DNA of 58,571 nucleotides from Pseudomonas fluorescens (GTDB lineage: Bacteria > Pseudomonadota > Gammaproteobacteria > Pseudomonadales > Pseudomonadaceae). Numbering within the stretch: the stretch's first letter is position 1; each line of letters begins with the position of its first letter. Positions 38,488 through 47,519 of this stretch are shown piece by piece. The stretch spans positions 1 to 58,571 of the forward strand of contig NZ_LACH01000013.1 in NCBI RefSeq assembly GCF_000968015.1. The letters run 5' to 3'. The notes beneath the pieces are model-generated. The model made no database searches. It was not told the origin of the DNA and worked only from the letters and a program-made list of their open reading frames with translations. Made by a program: the position numbers and the translations under genes.

Positions 38488-39884
38488 GTCAGCCACGTCA
38501 TTGCCCGGCGGTATTGATTGCCGCGCCGGCCTCCGGTCAGGGCAAGACCACCGTCACCGCCGCGCTGGCCCGTTTGCATCGCAATCAGGGGCGCAAGGTG
38601 CGCGTGTTCAAATGCGGCCCCGACTTTCTCGACCCGATGATTCTCGAGCGCGCCAGCGGTGCGCCGGTGTATCAATTGGATATGTGGATGGTCGGCGAGC
38701 AGGAAAGTCGTCGACTGTTGTGGGAAGCCGCCGGCGAAGCCGACCTGATCCTCATCGAAGGCGTCATGGGCCTGTTCGACGGTACGCCGTCCAGCGCCGA
38801 TCTGGCGCGGCACTTCGGTGTGCCGGTGCTCGGTGTGATCGACGGCACCGCCATGGCCCAGACTTTTGGCGCACTGGCCCTGGGGCTGGCGCGCTATCAG
38901 CCGGACTTGCCGTTTGCCGGTGTGCTGGCCAACCGTGTCGGCACCCTGCGTCACGCGCAATTACTGGAAGGCAGCCTCACTGAAGGTTTGCGTTGGTACG
39001 GTGCCTTGTCCCGGGAAACCGGGATCGAATTGCCGAGTCGCCATCTCGGACTGGTTCAGGCCAGTGAGTTGAACGATCTCGATCTGCGCCTCGATGCAGC
39101 GGCTGACGCACTGGCCAGCAGTTGCGAGGTCGCGCTGCCACCGGCGGTGGAGTTCGCCGCACCTGATGTGACCGCTGCCGAGCCTTTGCTGGCCGGCGTG
39201 CGAATTGCCGTGGCCCGTGACGAAGCGTTTGCCTTCACCTACGGTGCCAGCCTGGACTTGCTGCGAGCCATGGGCGCTGAGTTGCTGTTTTTCTCTCCGA
39301 TCCGTGACACGCAATTGCCGGAGGCAGATAGCCTCTACCTGCCGGGCGGTTATCCCGAATTGCATCATGTGGCGCTGGCACAGAACACTACGATGCTGGA
39401 CGCTATTCGCGCTCACCATGCAGCGGGCAAACCGTTGTTGGCCGAGTGTGGCGGCATGCTTTATCTGCTCGATTCGTTGACCGATGTCGAAGGCACTCGC
39501 GCTGAACTGGTTGGCTTGCTGGCTGGTGATGCGGTGATGCAAAAGCGTCTGGCCGCGTTGGCGTTGCAGGCGGTCGAGTTGCCGGAAGGTTCGTTGCGCG
39601 GGCACACCTATCACCACTCGCTGACCAGTACCGAACTTGAACCTATTGCTCGTGGCTTGAGCCCTAACGGTGGGCGTGGGGCAGAGGCGGTTTATCGTGA
39701 GGGGCGGATGACTGCCTCGTATGTGCACTTTTATTTCCCGTCCAATCCGACAGCTGTAGCCGCGTTGTTTGCGCCTGACCTTGAGGCCGCCATCGCGAGC
39801 AGGCTCACTCCTACATTAGAAAGTGTGTTGCCTGAAGAAACGCGATCCACTGTGGGAGCGAGCCTGCTCGCGAAGAGGCCATGA
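38484..39884 (+). CDS. cobB: Cobyrinic acid a,c-diamide synthase
   Basis: CobB amidates the a and c side chains of hydrogenobyrinic or cobyrinic acid using glutamine and ATP. The 466-residue protein has the P-loop IAAPASGQGKTTVTAALA at about 11-28 and the glutaminase triad Cys in LLAECGGMLYLLDSL, with the His near GHTYHHS. The start is a GTG overlapping cobO. The last 35 or so residues are encoded by a REP pair (39791-39873) and read AAIASRLTPTLESVLPEET...; this tail follows the normal family end and is presumably dispensable. The stop overlaps bluB by 4 bases. Confidence 0.94.
   Translation: MSQPRHCPAVLIAAPASGQGKTTVTAALARLHRNQGRKVRVFKCGPDFLDPMILERASGAPVYQLDMWMVGEQESRRLLWEAAGEADLILIEGVMGLFDGTPSSADLARHFGVPVLGVIDGTAMAQTFGALALGLARYQPDLPFAGVLANRVGTLRHAQLLEGSLTEGLRWYGALSRETGIELPSRHLGLVQASELNDLDLRLDAAADALASSCEVALPPAVEFAAPDVTAAEPLLAGVRIAVARDEAFAFTYGASLDLLRAMGAELLFFSPIRDTQLPEADSLYLPGGYPELHHVALAQNTTMLDAIRAHHAAGKPLLAECGGMLYLLDSLTDVEGTRAELVGLLAGDAVMQKRLAALALQAVELPEGSLRGHTYHHSLTSTELEPIARGLSPNGGRGAEAVYREGRMTASYVHFYFPSNPTAVAALFAPDLEAAIASRLTPTLESVLPEETRSTVGASLLAKRP
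39791..39873. repeat. REP pair inside the 3' end of cobB
   Basis: One arm CATCGCGAGCAGGCTCACTC and a facing arm ending GCCTGCTCGCGA surround about 35 bases. Unlike the other pairs it lies within a coding region and leads directly into the bluB ribosome binding site. Confidence 0.92.
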
Positions 39885-40531
39885 CCGACAACGCATTTTC
39901 TGAAGCTGAGCGCGCGGCGGTCTACCGAGCCATCGGCGAACGCCGCGACATGCGTCATTTCAGCGGTGGCACGGTCGAGCCCGAGTTACTGCGGCGCCTG
40001 CTCGAAGCTGCGCATCAGGCGCCAAGTGTCGGCCTGATGCAGCCATGGCGGTTCATCCGCATCAGTGATCGAGCCCTGCGCGGCAAGATCCAGTCACTGG
40101 TGGAAGAAGAACGCATCCGCACCGCCGAAGCCCTCGGCGAGCGCACCGACGAATTCATGAAGCTGAAAGTCGAAGGCATCAACGACTGCGCCGAAGTGCT
40201 GGTCGCTGCGCTGATGGATGATCGCGAGCGTCACATCTTCGGCCGTCGCACCTTACCGGAAATGGACATGGCCTCGCTGTCCTGCGCGATCCAGAACCTC
40301 TGGCTGGCCTCCCGCGCTGAAGGATTGGGCATGGGCTGGGTCTCGCTGTTCGAGCCGCAAGCGCTAGCGGACCTGTTGGGTTTGCCCGCCGGAGCCAAGC
40401 CGTTGGCTGTTCTTTGTCTCGGCCCGGTCAAGGAATTCTATCCGGCACCGATGCTGGTACTCGAAGGCTGGGCGCAGGCGCGTCCGCTCAGTGAATTGCT
40501 GTATGAAAATTATTGGGGAGTGAGTCAATGA
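39881..40531 (+). CDS. bluB: 5,6-dimethylbenzimidazole synthase
   Basis: BluB converts reduced FMN and oxygen to 5,6-dimethylbenzimidazole, the lower ligand of cobalamin. The 216-residue nitroreductase-like protein has [17 protein letters not shown] near the N-terminus (flavin-phosphate-binding Arg residues) and [17 protein letters not shown], typical of BluB. The gene start overlaps the cobB stop (ATGA); the GAGG at the end of the REP provides the ribosome binding site. Its presence implies the cell makes its own lower ligand under aerobic conditions. Confidence 0.94.
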   Translation: MTDNAFSEAERAAVYRAIGERRDMRHFSGGTVEPELLRRLLEAAHQAPSVGLMQPWRFIRISDRALRGKIQSLVEEERIRTAEALGERTDEFMKLKVEGINDCAEVLVAALMDDRERHIFGRRTLPEMDMASLSCAIQNLWLASRAEGLGMGWVSLFEPQALADLLGLPAGAKPLAVLCLGPVKEFYPAPMLVLEGWAQARPLSELLYENYWGVSQ

Positions 40532-41436
40532 GTGTGGCGTTGTTGAGTGTCGCCGCGGTTGCGCTGGATGCGCTGCTGGGTGAGCCCAAACGCTGGCATC
40601 CGCTGGTGGCGTTCGGCCGTTTTGCCGACCGCATCGAGAAACGTTTCAATGGCGGTGGCCGTGGTTGGCGCAGTCACGGGGTCACCGCTTGGGTGATCGC
40701 GGTGTTGCCGCTGACCTTATTGGCCACGGCGTTTTCCTGGGCGCCCTATGTCGGCTGGATCGTCGAGATTCTCGTGCTCTATTGCGCCCTCGGCATGCGC
40801 AGCCTTGGTGAACACGTCGAGCCGGTGGCCAAGGCGCTGCGCAGCGATGATCTGGACGAGGCGCGCAAACGTGTCAGCTATCTGGTCAGCCGCCAGACCA
40901 GCGAACTGGATAAAACCGAAGTCGCCCGCGCCGCCACAGAATCGGTGCTGGAGAACGGCAGCGATGCGGTATTCGCTGCGCTGTTCTGGTTTGCTGTCGC
41001 CGGCGCGCCCGGTGTGGTGCTCTACCGTTTGAGCAACACGCTGGATGCGATGTGGGGTTACCGCAACGAACGCTTCGAGCGTTTCGGCTGGGCAGCGGCA
41101 AAGATCGACGACGTCCTCAATTACATTCCTGCACGCCTCGTGGCATTGACCTACGCGCTGCTGGGCAAAACCCGACTCGCGCTGAAATGCTGGCGTACCC
41201 AGGGCCCGACCTGGGACAGCCCGAATGCCGGCCCAGTGATGGCGGCCGGTGCCGGCGCGCTCGGTGTCGAGTTGGGCGGGGCGGCGATTTATCACGGTGA
41301 ACTGCATCAGCGTCCACAGCTAGGCGAAGGCGTGCCGGCGGACGCCGACTCCATCGACCGCGGCTGGCAATTGGTCCAGCGCGGGGTATGGTTATGGTTG
41401 CTGATCCTCTGCGTGGGGGCTGAATTCTATGCTTGA
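40528..41436 (+). CDS. cobD: Adenosylcobinamide-phosphate synthase
   Basis: CobD (CbiB of enteric bacteria) attaches (R)-1-amino-2-propanol phosphate to adenosylcobyric acid. The 302-residue membrane protein has about five hydrophobic segments and the family motifs [20 protein letters not shown] near the start and GDRYETVAR-like region [29 protein letters not shown], the Asp/Glu-rich loop conserved in CbiB. The ATG at 40528 overlaps the bluB stop by 4 bases. The 3' end overlaps cobC by 8 bases. Confidence 0.95.
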   Translation: MSVALLSVAAVALDALLGEPKRWHPLVAFGRFADRIEKRFNGGGRGWRSHGVTAWVIAVLPLTLLATAFSWAPYVGWIVEILVLYCALGMRSLGEHVEPVAKALRSDDLDEARKRVSYLVSRQTSELDKTEVARAATESVLENGSDAVFAALFWFAVAGAPGVVLYRLSNTLDAMWGYRNERFERFGWAAAKIDDVLNYIPARLVALTYALLGKTRLALKCWRTQGPTWDSPNAGPVMAAGAGALGVELGGAAIYHGELHQRPQLGEGVPADADSIDRGWQLVQRGVWLWLLILCVGAEFYA

Positions 41437-42421
41437 ACACGGTGGTCGGTTACGCAAGGCGGCGCTCGATTACGGCATCGCCGAAGCCGATTGGCTCGAC
41501 CTGTCCAGCGGCCTCGCGCCCTGGCCGTTTCCGGTCCCGGAGATCCCATTGCGGGCTTGGGCGCGTTTGCCGGAAACCGATGACGGTCTGGAGCAGGCGG
41601 CCTGTGATTATTACGGCGCCGCGCAGGTGCTGCCGGTGGCCGGGTCGCAAATGGCGATCCAGTTGCTGCCGCGTTTGCGCCGGGTCGGCAAGGTCGGCGT
41701 GCTCTCGCCGTGTTACGCCGAACACGCCGAAGCGTGGCGCCGTAATGGCTACATCGTGCGTGAAGTGCTGGAGCAGGAAGTCGACTTCTTTCTCGACAGC
41801 CTCGACGTGTTGGTAGTGGTCAACCCGAACAACCCAACCGGCCTGAGCCTGACGCCGAGTCGGCTGCTCAACTGGCACTCGCGGCTGGCGCAGCGCGGTG
41901 GCTGGCTGGTGGTGGACGAGGCGTTCATGGACAACACACCGCAGCTGAGCCTGGCTCCTTTTGCCAATCAGGTCGGGTTGATCGTGTTGCGTTCCTTCGG
42001 CAAGTTTTTCGGCCTGGCCGGTGTGCGTCTGGGGTTCGTGCTGGCCGAGCGCAAGTTGCTCAAGTTGCTGGCCGAGCAAGTGGGGCCGTGGGCGGTCAGC
42101 GGGCCGACGCGGGTGTTGGGTCAGGCCTGTCTGCTGGATACCGAAGGGCATGCCCGGCAACGGGTTCGCACTGATGAAGCCAGCGAGCGTCTGGCGCTGC
42201 TGCTTGAACAGCACGGTTTCAAACCACAAGGCGGCTGCGCGTTGTTTCAATGGCTGATCACCGATCACGCCGAAGCATTGCACAAATTCATGGCCCGGCG
42301 CGGCATTCTCCTGCGGTTGTTTGCGCACAACAGCAGCCTGCGTTTTGGCTTGCCCGCCGATGAAGCCGACTGGACACGTCTCGCGCAAGCGCTCGAAGCC
42401 TACGCCAAGGAAACCCAATGA
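41429..42421 (+). CDS. cobC: Threonine-phosphate decarboxylase
   Basis: This PLP enzyme makes (R)-1-amino-2-propanol phosphate from L-threonine phosphate. The 330-residue aminotransferase-fold protein has NPNNPTG (about 132-138), VVDEAF and the PLP Lys in [15 protein letters not shown] (Lys192). In pseudomonads it is named cobC; the enteric name is cobD, which is a source of confusion with the upstream gene. The start overlaps cobD by 8 bases and the stop overlaps cobQ by 4. The enzyme supplies the linker for CobD. Confidence 0.94.
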   Translation: MLEHGGRLRKAALDYGIAEADWLDLSSGLAPWPFPVPEIPLRAWARLPETDDGLEQAACDYYGAAQVLPVAGSQMAIQLLPRLRRVGKVGVLSPCYAEHAEAWRRNGYIVREVLEQEVDFFLDSLDVLVVVNPNNPTGLSLTPSRLLNWHSRLAQRGGWLVVDEAFMDNTPQLSLAPFANQVGLIVLRSFGKFFGLAGVRLGFVLAERKLLKLLAEQVGPWAVSGPTRVLGQACLLDTEGHARQRVRTDEASERLALLLEQHGFKPQGGCALFQWLITDHAEALHKFMARRGILLRLFAHNSSLRFGLPADEADWTRLAQALEAYAKETQ

Positions 42422-43869
42422 CTACGTTGATGGTGCAAGGCACCACTTCCGACGCTGGTAAAAGCACGCTGGTGACGGCGTTGTGCCGCTGGGTCACGCG
42501 TCAGGGCGTCAGCGTCGTGCCGTTCAAGCCGCAGAACATGGCGCTCAACAGTGCCGTGACCGCCGACGGTGGCGAGATCGGTCGCGCGCAAGCGGTGCAG
42601 GCTCAGGCCGCCAACCTTGAGCCGCACACCGACATGAACCCGGTGCTGCTCAAACCCAACAGTGACACCGGCGCTCAAGTGATCATCCATGGCCGCGCGG
42701 TCACGACGATGAACGCGGTCGCGTATCACGATTACAAAGCCATCGCCATGCAAGCAGTGCTGGCCTCTCATGGACGGCTGAGCGCGGCGTATCCCGTGGT
42801 CATGGTCGAAGGCGCGGGCTCGCCGGCCGAGATCAATCTGCGTGCCGGTGACATTGCCAACATGGGGTTTGCCGAAGCGGTGGATTGCCCGGTGGTGTTG
42901 ATTGCCGACATCAATCGTGGCGGGGTTTTCGCGCATCTGGTGGGCACGTTGGAACTGCTGTCGCCCAGCGAGCAGGCGCGGGTCAAAGGCTTCATCATCA
43001 ACCGGTTTCGCGGCGATATCGCTTTGCTGCAACCGGGTCTCGACTGGCTGGAAGCGCGCACCGGAAAACCGGTGATCGGCGTTCTGCCTTACGTGATGGA
43101 CCTGCATCTTGAGGCTGAGGACGGCATCGATCAGCGGCAGACCGACAAGGCCAACCAGGTGTTGAAAGTGCTGGTGCCGGTGTTGCCGCGCATCAGCAAC
43201 CACACCGATTTCGATCCGCTGCGCTTGCATCCGCAGGTGGATCTGCAATTTGTCGGCCCCGGTCAGGCGATTCCACCGGCGGACCTGATTATTCTTCCCG
43301 GTTCGAAGAGCGTGCGCAGTGACCTCGCCTATCTGCGCGCCAATGGCTGGGACACCGCGATCAGTCGTCATCTGCGTTATGGCGGCAAAGTGCTGGGAAT
43401 TTGCGGCGGTCTGCAAATGCTCGGCGAGCAGGTACACGACCCGCTGGGCCTCGAAGGCGCACCGGGTTCCAGCGCCGGTTTGGGCTTGTTGGCGTTCGAA
43501 ACCCAGCTCGAAGAAGAGAAGCAATTACGCAATGTGCGCGGGCGTCTGGCGCTCGAGGACGCGCCGGTCAGCGGCTATGAAATTCATGCCGGGGTGACCA
43601 CCGGGCCGGCGCTGGAAAACGCCGCCGTGCAGCTGGACGACGGTCGCTGCGACGGTGCGCAAAGCGTGGACGGGCAGATTTTCGGCACCTATCTGCATGG
43701 GCTGTTTGAATCGCCCGCAGCGTGCAGTGCGCTGTTGCGCTGGGCAGGTTTGCAGGCGGTGCAGGACGTGGATTATCACGCGTTGCGTGAGCGCGATATC
43801 GAGCGGCTGGCGGATCTGGTGGAAAAGCATCTGGATACCCGGCTGTTGCGTCAACTCTGCGGGATTTGA
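42418..43869 (+). CDS. cobQ: Cobyric acid synthase
   Basis: CobQ amidates the b, d, e and g side chains of adenosylcobyrinic acid diamide. The 483-residue protein has the P-loop [18 protein letters not shown] near residue 7, a substrate segment [11 protein letters not shown] and GIPELRP-like [15 protein letters not shown], and the class I glutaminase Cys in [13 protein letters not shown]. It follows cobC with a 4-base overlap (ATGA). After cobQ comes a REP pair and then cobP. Confidence 0.96.
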   Translation: MTTLMVQGTTSDAGKSTLVTALCRWVTRQGVSVVPFKPQNMALNSAVTADGGEIGRAQAVQAQAANLEPHTDMNPVLLKPNSDTGAQVIIHGRAVTTMNAVAYHDYKAIAMQAVLASHGRLSAAYPVVMVEGAGSPAEINLRAGDIANMGFAEAVDCPVVLIADINRGGVFAHLVGTLELLSPSEQARVKGFIINRFRGDIALLQPGLDWLEARTGKPVIGVLPYVMDLHLEAEDGIDQRQTDKANQVLKVLVPVLPRISNHTDFDPLRLHPQVDLQFVGPGQAIPPADLIILPGSKSVRSDLAYLRANGWDTAISRHLRYGGKVLGICGGLQMLGEQVHDPLGLEGAPGSSAGLGLLAFETQLEEEKQLRNVRGRLALEDAPVSGYEIHAGVTTGPALENAAVQLDDGRCDGAQSVDGQIFGTYLHGLFESPAACSALLRWAGLQAVQDVDYHALRERDIERLADLVEKHLDTRLLRQLCGI

Positions 43870-43886
43870 GGTGACTGTTCCGGCCT

Positions 43887-43980
43887 CATCGCGAGCAAGC
43901 TCGCTCCCACAGGTTCCGTGTGCGGACCAAAAATCTGTAAACAACCTCGATCCTTGTGGGAGCGAGCTTGCTCGCGATGA
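43887..43980. repeat. REP pair between cobQ and cobP
   Basis: Facing REPs of the common GAGCAAGCTCGCTCCC type surround about 40 bases. It interrupts an otherwise overlapping operon; it may affect RNA stability between the two halves. Confidence 0.9.
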
Positions 43981-44017
43981 GGCCCGTCGCCACACCGCCT
44001 ATTTGAAGGAATGAACC

Positions 44018-44539
44018 ATGCTGCAACTGATCCTCGGCGGCGCCCGTTCCGGTAAAAGTCGCCTGGCCGAAAAACTCGCCTCCGACAGCGCTCTGGCGGT
44101 GACTTACATCGCCACCAGCCAACCGCTCGACGGTGAAATGAACGAGCGGGTCGCCCATCACCGCGCCCGTCGTCCGGCCGAATGGGCGTTGATCGAAGAG
44201 CCGGTGGAGCTCGCCCGCGTCCTGCGCGAAACCGCCAGCGCCGATCGTTGCCTGCTGGTGGATTGCCTGACGTTGTGGATGACTAATCTGCTGATGCTCG
44301 ACGACGCCAAGCGCTTGTCGGCTGAACGTGATGCATTGCTGGACTGCCTGGCGTCGTTGCCGGGTGAAATCATTTTTGTCAGCAACGAGACCGGAATGGG
44401 TGTCGTGCCGCTGGGCGAATTGACTCGCCGCTATGTCGATGAAGCCGGTTGGCTGCATCAAGCGTTGGCCGAGCGCTGTCAGCGCGTCGTCCTGACCGTC
44501 GCCGGTCTGCCCCTGACTTTGAAAGGAACTGCGTTATGA
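44018..44539 (+). CDS. cobP: Adenosylcobinamide kinase / guanylyltransferase
   Basis: CobP phosphorylates adenosylcobinamide and transfers GMP to give adenosylcobinamide-GDP. The 173-residue protein has the P-loop [19 protein letters not shown] at about 4-22, then [20 protein letters not shown], where His47 or His48 is the guanylylated residue, and the conserved [16 protein letters not shown] precedes the ATG. It overlaps cobT by 4 bases. The enteric name is cobU. Confidence 0.96.
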   Translation: MLQLILGGARSGKSRLAEKLASDSALAVTYIATSQPLDGEMNERVAHHRARRPAEWALIEEPVELARVLRETASADRCLLVDCLTLWMTNLLMLDDAKRLSAERDALLDCLASLPGEIIFVSNETGMGVVPLGELTRRYVDEAGWLHQALAERCQRVVLTVAGLPLTLKGTAL

Positions 44540-45591
44540 CTCAATCCTGGTGGCTGAACCCCTGCAAACCGATCGATGCTCAAGCGGTCGAGCAAGCGCA
44601 GGCCCGTCAACAGCAGCTGACCAAACCGGCCGGCTCCCTCGGTCAGCTTGAGTCGGTGGCCGTGCAATTGGCCGGGCTGCAGGGGCAGGTCAAGCCGAGA
44701 CTGGATCAGCTGTGGATCGCGATTTTTGCCGGTGATCACGGCGTGGTCGCTGAAGGGGTGTCGGCATTTCCCCAGGAAGTCACCGGGCAGATGCTGCACA
44801 ACTTCGTCAGCGGTGGGGCGGCGATCAGCGTGTTGGCGCGACAACTCGGGGCCTCCCTGGAAGTTGTAGACCTCGGCACGGTGACGCCGACGTTGAATTT
44901 GCCGGGTGTGCGCCACTTGAACATCGGCCCGGGCACGGCGAATTTCGTCGAAGGTTCGGCGATGACGCCGGCTCAAGGCGAACTCGCTTTGCAGGCTGGC
45001 CGCGACAGCGTGCAGCGTGCCATCGCGGCGGGTGCACAGTTGTTTATCGGTGGCGAGATGGGCATCGGCAACACCACCGCGGCCAGCGCGTTGGCCTGTG
45101 CCTTGCTCGATTGCCCGGTGGTGCATCTGGCCGGGCCGGGCACGGGTTTGAACGCGGCGGGTGTCAGTCATAAAGCCCAGGTTATCGAGCGCGCGCTGAC
45201 ATTGCACAGCGCTCAACGTGGCGATGCGCTGCAAACCCTGTTCAACCTCGGCGGTTTTGAAATCGCGGCACTGGTCGGCGCGTATCTGGCGTGTGCCCAG
45301 GAAGGCGTCGCGGTGCTGGTGGACGGTTTCATTTGCAGCGTTGCGGCGTTGGTGGCGGTGCGCTTGAACCCTGAATGCCGTCAGTGGCTGTTGTTCGGTC
45401 ATCGCGGCGCCGAGCCGGGTCATCGACATGTACTGGAAACCCTGAACGCCGAACCGCTGCTGGACCTCGGCCTGCGTTTGGGCGAGGGCAGTGGCGCTGC
45501 GTTGGCCGTGCCATTGCTGCGTCTGGCGTGCGACCTTCACGGGCAGATGGCGACCTTCGCCGAGGCCGCCGTGGCGGACCGTCCGGCATGA
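44536..45591 (+). CDS. cobT: Nicotinate-nucleotide-dimethylbenzimidazole phosphoribosyltransferase
   Basis: CobT makes alpha-ribazole 5'-phosphate from nicotinate mononucleotide and 5,6-dimethylbenzimidazole (the BluB product). The 351-residue protein has GSLGQLE near residue 30, [30 protein letters not shown] and the C-terminal [15 protein letters not shown], all typical of the family; the conserved catalytic Glu is in the last third. The ATG at 44536 overlaps the cobP stop (ATGA). The stop overlaps the phosphatase gene by 4 bases. Confidence 0.96.
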   Translation: MTQSWWLNPCKPIDAQAVEQAQARQQQLTKPAGSLGQLESVAVQLAGLQGQVKPRLDQLWIAIFAGDHGVVAEGVSAFPQEVTGQMLHNFVSGGAAISVLARQLGASLEVVDLGTVTPTLNLPGVRHLNIGPGTANFVEGSAMTPAQGELALQAGRDSVQRAIAAGAQLFIGGEMGIGNTTAASALACALLDCPVVHLAGPGTGLNAAGVSHKAQVIERALTLHSAQRGDALQTLFNLGGFEIAALVGAYLACAQEGVAVLVDGFICSVAALVAVRLNPECRQWLLFGHRGAEPGHRHVLETLNAEPLLDLGLRLGEGSGAALAVPLLRLACDLHGQMATFAEAAVADRPA

Positions 45592-46163
45592 CTTTGCACC
45601 TGGATCTGTTGCGCCACGGTGAAACCGAACTCGGCGGCGGTTTGCGCGGCAGCCTTGACGATGCGTTGACTGAAAAGGGCTGGGCGCAGATGCGCGTGGC
45701 GGTGGTCGAGCAGGGGCCTTGGGATCGTTTGGTCAGTTCGCCGTTGCAACGGTGTGCGCGGTTCGCCGAAGAACTCGGCGCACAGCTGGGTTTGCCGGTG
45801 CAGCTGGATAAAGACCTCCAGGAGCTGCACTTCGGCGCCTGGGAAGGGCAGAGCGCCGCCGCGCTGATGGAAACCGATGCCGATGCATTGGGATTATTCT
45901 GGGCCGACCCTTACTCGTTTACGCCGCCACAGGGTGAGCCGGTGGTGGATTTTTCGACGCGAGTGTTGGCGGCCGTTGAACGCTTGCAGGCTACCTACGC
46001 AGGCGAGCGGGTGTTGCTGATCAGTCACGGCGGGGTCATGCGCTTGTTGCTGGCTCAGGCGCGGGGGTTGCCCCGTGAGCAGTTGCTCAACGTCGAAGTC
46101 GGGCATGGCGCGTTGTTTTCACTGTCGGTCGAATCCGGCCTGTTGTTAAAGGAAGCGCTCTGA
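45588..46163 (+). CDS. Alpha-ribazole phosphatase (histidine phosphatase family)
   Basis: This 191-residue protein has the phosphoglycerate-mutase-like RHGE motif ([11 protein letters not shown], His at about residue 10), SSPLQRC, a glutamate-containing ELHFGAWEG and the second His in [10 protein letters not shown]. By position between cobT and cobS it most likely removes the phosphate of alpha-ribazole 5'-phosphate or of adenosylcobalamin phosphate, the CobC role of enteric bacteria. No symbol is given because cobC is already used in this operon for the decarboxylase. It overlaps cobT; cobS starts 2 bases after its stop. Confidence 0.88.
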   Translation: MTLHLDLLRHGETELGGGLRGSLDDALTEKGWAQMRVAVVEQGPWDRLVSSPLQRCARFAEELGAQLGLPVQLDKDLQELHFGAWEGQSAAALMETDADALGLFWADPYSFTPPQGEPVVDFSTRVLAAVERLQATYAGERVLLISHGGVMRLLLAQARGLPREQLLNVEVGHGALFSLSVESGLLLKEAL

Positions 46164-46165
46164 CC

Positions 46166-46897
46166 ATGTTGCCGTTCTGGATCGCCCTGCAATTTTTGAG
46201 CAGTCTGCCGATTCGCCTGCCGGGCATGCCGGAACCACAGGAATTGGGGCGGTCGCTGCTGTTTTATCCGCTGGTCGGCCTGCTGTTTGGCGGGATTTTG
46301 TGGGCGTTCAACTGGCTGTTGCTCGGCACTCCGTTGTTGCTTCACGCCGCGTTGTTGCTGACGGTTTGGGTATTGCTCAGCGGCGCGTTGCACCTGGACG
46401 GCCTGGCCGACAGCGCCGATGCATGGCTCGGTGGGTTCGGCGACCGCGAGCGCACGTTGACGATCATGAAGGACCCGCGCAGCGGGCCGATTGCGGTCGT
46501 GACATTGGTGCTGGTGTTGCTGCTCAAGTTCGTCGCGTTGCTGGCATTGATCGAGCAGCAACACGCCGTTGTCCTGATCATCGCTCCGTTGATCGGGCGC
46601 AGCGCGATGCTGGGGTTGTTCCTGACCACGCCTTATGTGCGTGCCGGTGGCTTGGGGCAAGCGCTGGCCGATCATCTGCCGCGTTTGGCGGGCAAGCAGG
46701 TGTTGGTCGTTAGCGCATTAACCTGTGTATTGATCGCGGGTCTCAGCGGTGTTTGGGCGCTTGTTCTGGCGGCAGTGGTTTTTGCGTGGTTGCGGCAAGT
46801 GATGCTGCGTCGATTGGGCGGCACGACGGGGGACACGGCCGGGGCAATGCTGGAGATGCTGGAGATGGCGGTGCTGGTAGGATTGGCGTTGGTCTGA
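46166..46897 (+). CDS. cobS: Adenosylcobinamide-GDP ribazoletransferase
   Basis: CobS (CobV) joins adenosylcobinamide-GDP with alpha-ribazole to complete cobalamin. The 243-residue protein has about six transmembrane segments and the family motifs FWIALQFLSSLPI, LSGALHLDGLADSADAWLGG with Asp residues for metal, and IMKDPRSGPIAV. It is the last gene of the operon; the phosphatase stop is 2 bases upstream. The 3' end is followed by a REP pair rather than a clear intrinsic terminator. Confidence 0.96.
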   Translation: MLPFWIALQFLSSLPIRLPGMPEPQELGRSLLFYPLVGLLFGGILWAFNWLLLGTPLLLHAALLLTVWVLLSGALHLDGLADSADAWLGGFGDRERTLTIMKDPRSGPIAVVTLVLVLLLKFVALLALIEQQHAVVLIIAPLIGRSAMLGLFLTTPYVRAGGLGQALADHLPRLAGKQVLVVSALTCVLIAGLSGVWALVLAAVVFAWLRQVMLRRLGGTTGDTAGAMLEMLEMAVLVGLALV

Positions 46898-46923
46898 TGG
46901 GATGTGCGCAGGATGGGCTGGCC

Positions 46924-46991
46924 TCATCGCGAGCAAGCTCGCCCCCCACAGGTGACCGCGTTCCAATGTGGGAGCGAGCTTGCTCGCGATG
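46924..46991. repeat. REP pair after cobS
   Basis: The left arm has an expanded C-run (GCTCGCCCCCCACA), the right arm is standard. It lies between the cobalamin operon and marR. Confidence 0.88.
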
Positions 46992-47027
46992 GCGATCTAC
47001 CAGACACTGCATAACTGATTTGGTAAC

Positions 47028-47060
47028 TTGATTTAACACATTCGCGGGTATATACACGCA
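47028..47060 (+). promoter_or_regulatory. marR promoter with embedded operator
   Basis: TTGATT (47028-47033), a 17-base spacer and TATACA (47051-47056) predict transcription from about 47063, which is the A of the marR ATG. The imperfect palindrome GCGGGTATATACACGC (47044-47059) covers the -10. No Shine-Dalgarno sequence precedes the ATG, so marR mRNA may be leaderless. Confidence 0.6.
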
Positions 47061-47062
47061 CC

Positions 47063-47467
47063 ATGCTCGACTCCCAATGTTTATGCATCAACCTGCGTCG
47101 CGCCGCCCGTGGCGTCAGCAGGCACTACGACGGCGCTCTCGACGGCTTCGGGATCAACGTTGCCCAGTATTCTCTGCTGTGTAATCTGCAGCGTCTGGAT
47201 AAACCGAGTATTTCCACGTTGGCCGAGGCCATGGGGCTGGATCGCAGCACCTTGGGGCGCAATCTGCGGGTGCTGGAAGGCGAAGGCCTGCTGATGCTGG
47301 TCGAGGGCGAAGACATGCGTAACCGCATCGTCATGCTCACCGAGGCCGGTGTTGAACGCCTGAAAGCGGCCTTGCCCGCGTGGGAAGCGGCGCAACAGCG
47401 GTTGATCGACCGTCTGGGTGCCGAGAAACGTGAAACCTTGCTGCGACTGCTGGACGAACTGGCCTGA
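47063..47467 (+). CDS. MarR family transcriptional regulator
   Basis: This 134-residue protein is a MarR-type winged-helix regulator. LAEAMGLDRSTLGRNLRVLEGEGLL is the recognition helix and the start of the wing, preceded by the dimerisation helices. It most likely binds as a dimer to the palindrome GCGGGTATATACCCGC; one copy overlaps its own promoter and one that of the MFS gene 50 bases downstream, so it would repress both until a small molecule binds. A single Cys near the N-terminus (DSQCLCINLR) could allow redox control, as in the Ohr/MarR group; this is inference. The ligand is unknown. Confidence 0.87.
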   Translation: MLDSQCLCINLRRAARGVSRHYDGALDGFGINVAQYSLLCNLQRLDKPSISTLAEAMGLDRSTLGRNLRVLEGEGLLMLVEGEDMRNRIVMLTEAGVERLKAALPAWEAAQQRLIDRLGAEKRETLLRLLDELA

Positions 47468-47487
47468 TGCCGGTTTTTCCGATCTTA

Positions 47488-47505
47488 AGCGGGTATATAC
47501 CCGCT
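47488..47505. promoter_or_regulatory. Perfect 18-bp palindromic operator upstream of the MFS gene
   Basis: AGCGGGTATATACCCGCT is a perfect palindrome. It differs by one base in the central 16 from the copy in the marR promoter. A -10-like TATACC is inside it. It is 14 bases before the MFS start codon. Confidence 0.75.
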
Positions 47506-47519
47506 ACCGGAGAATAAGA

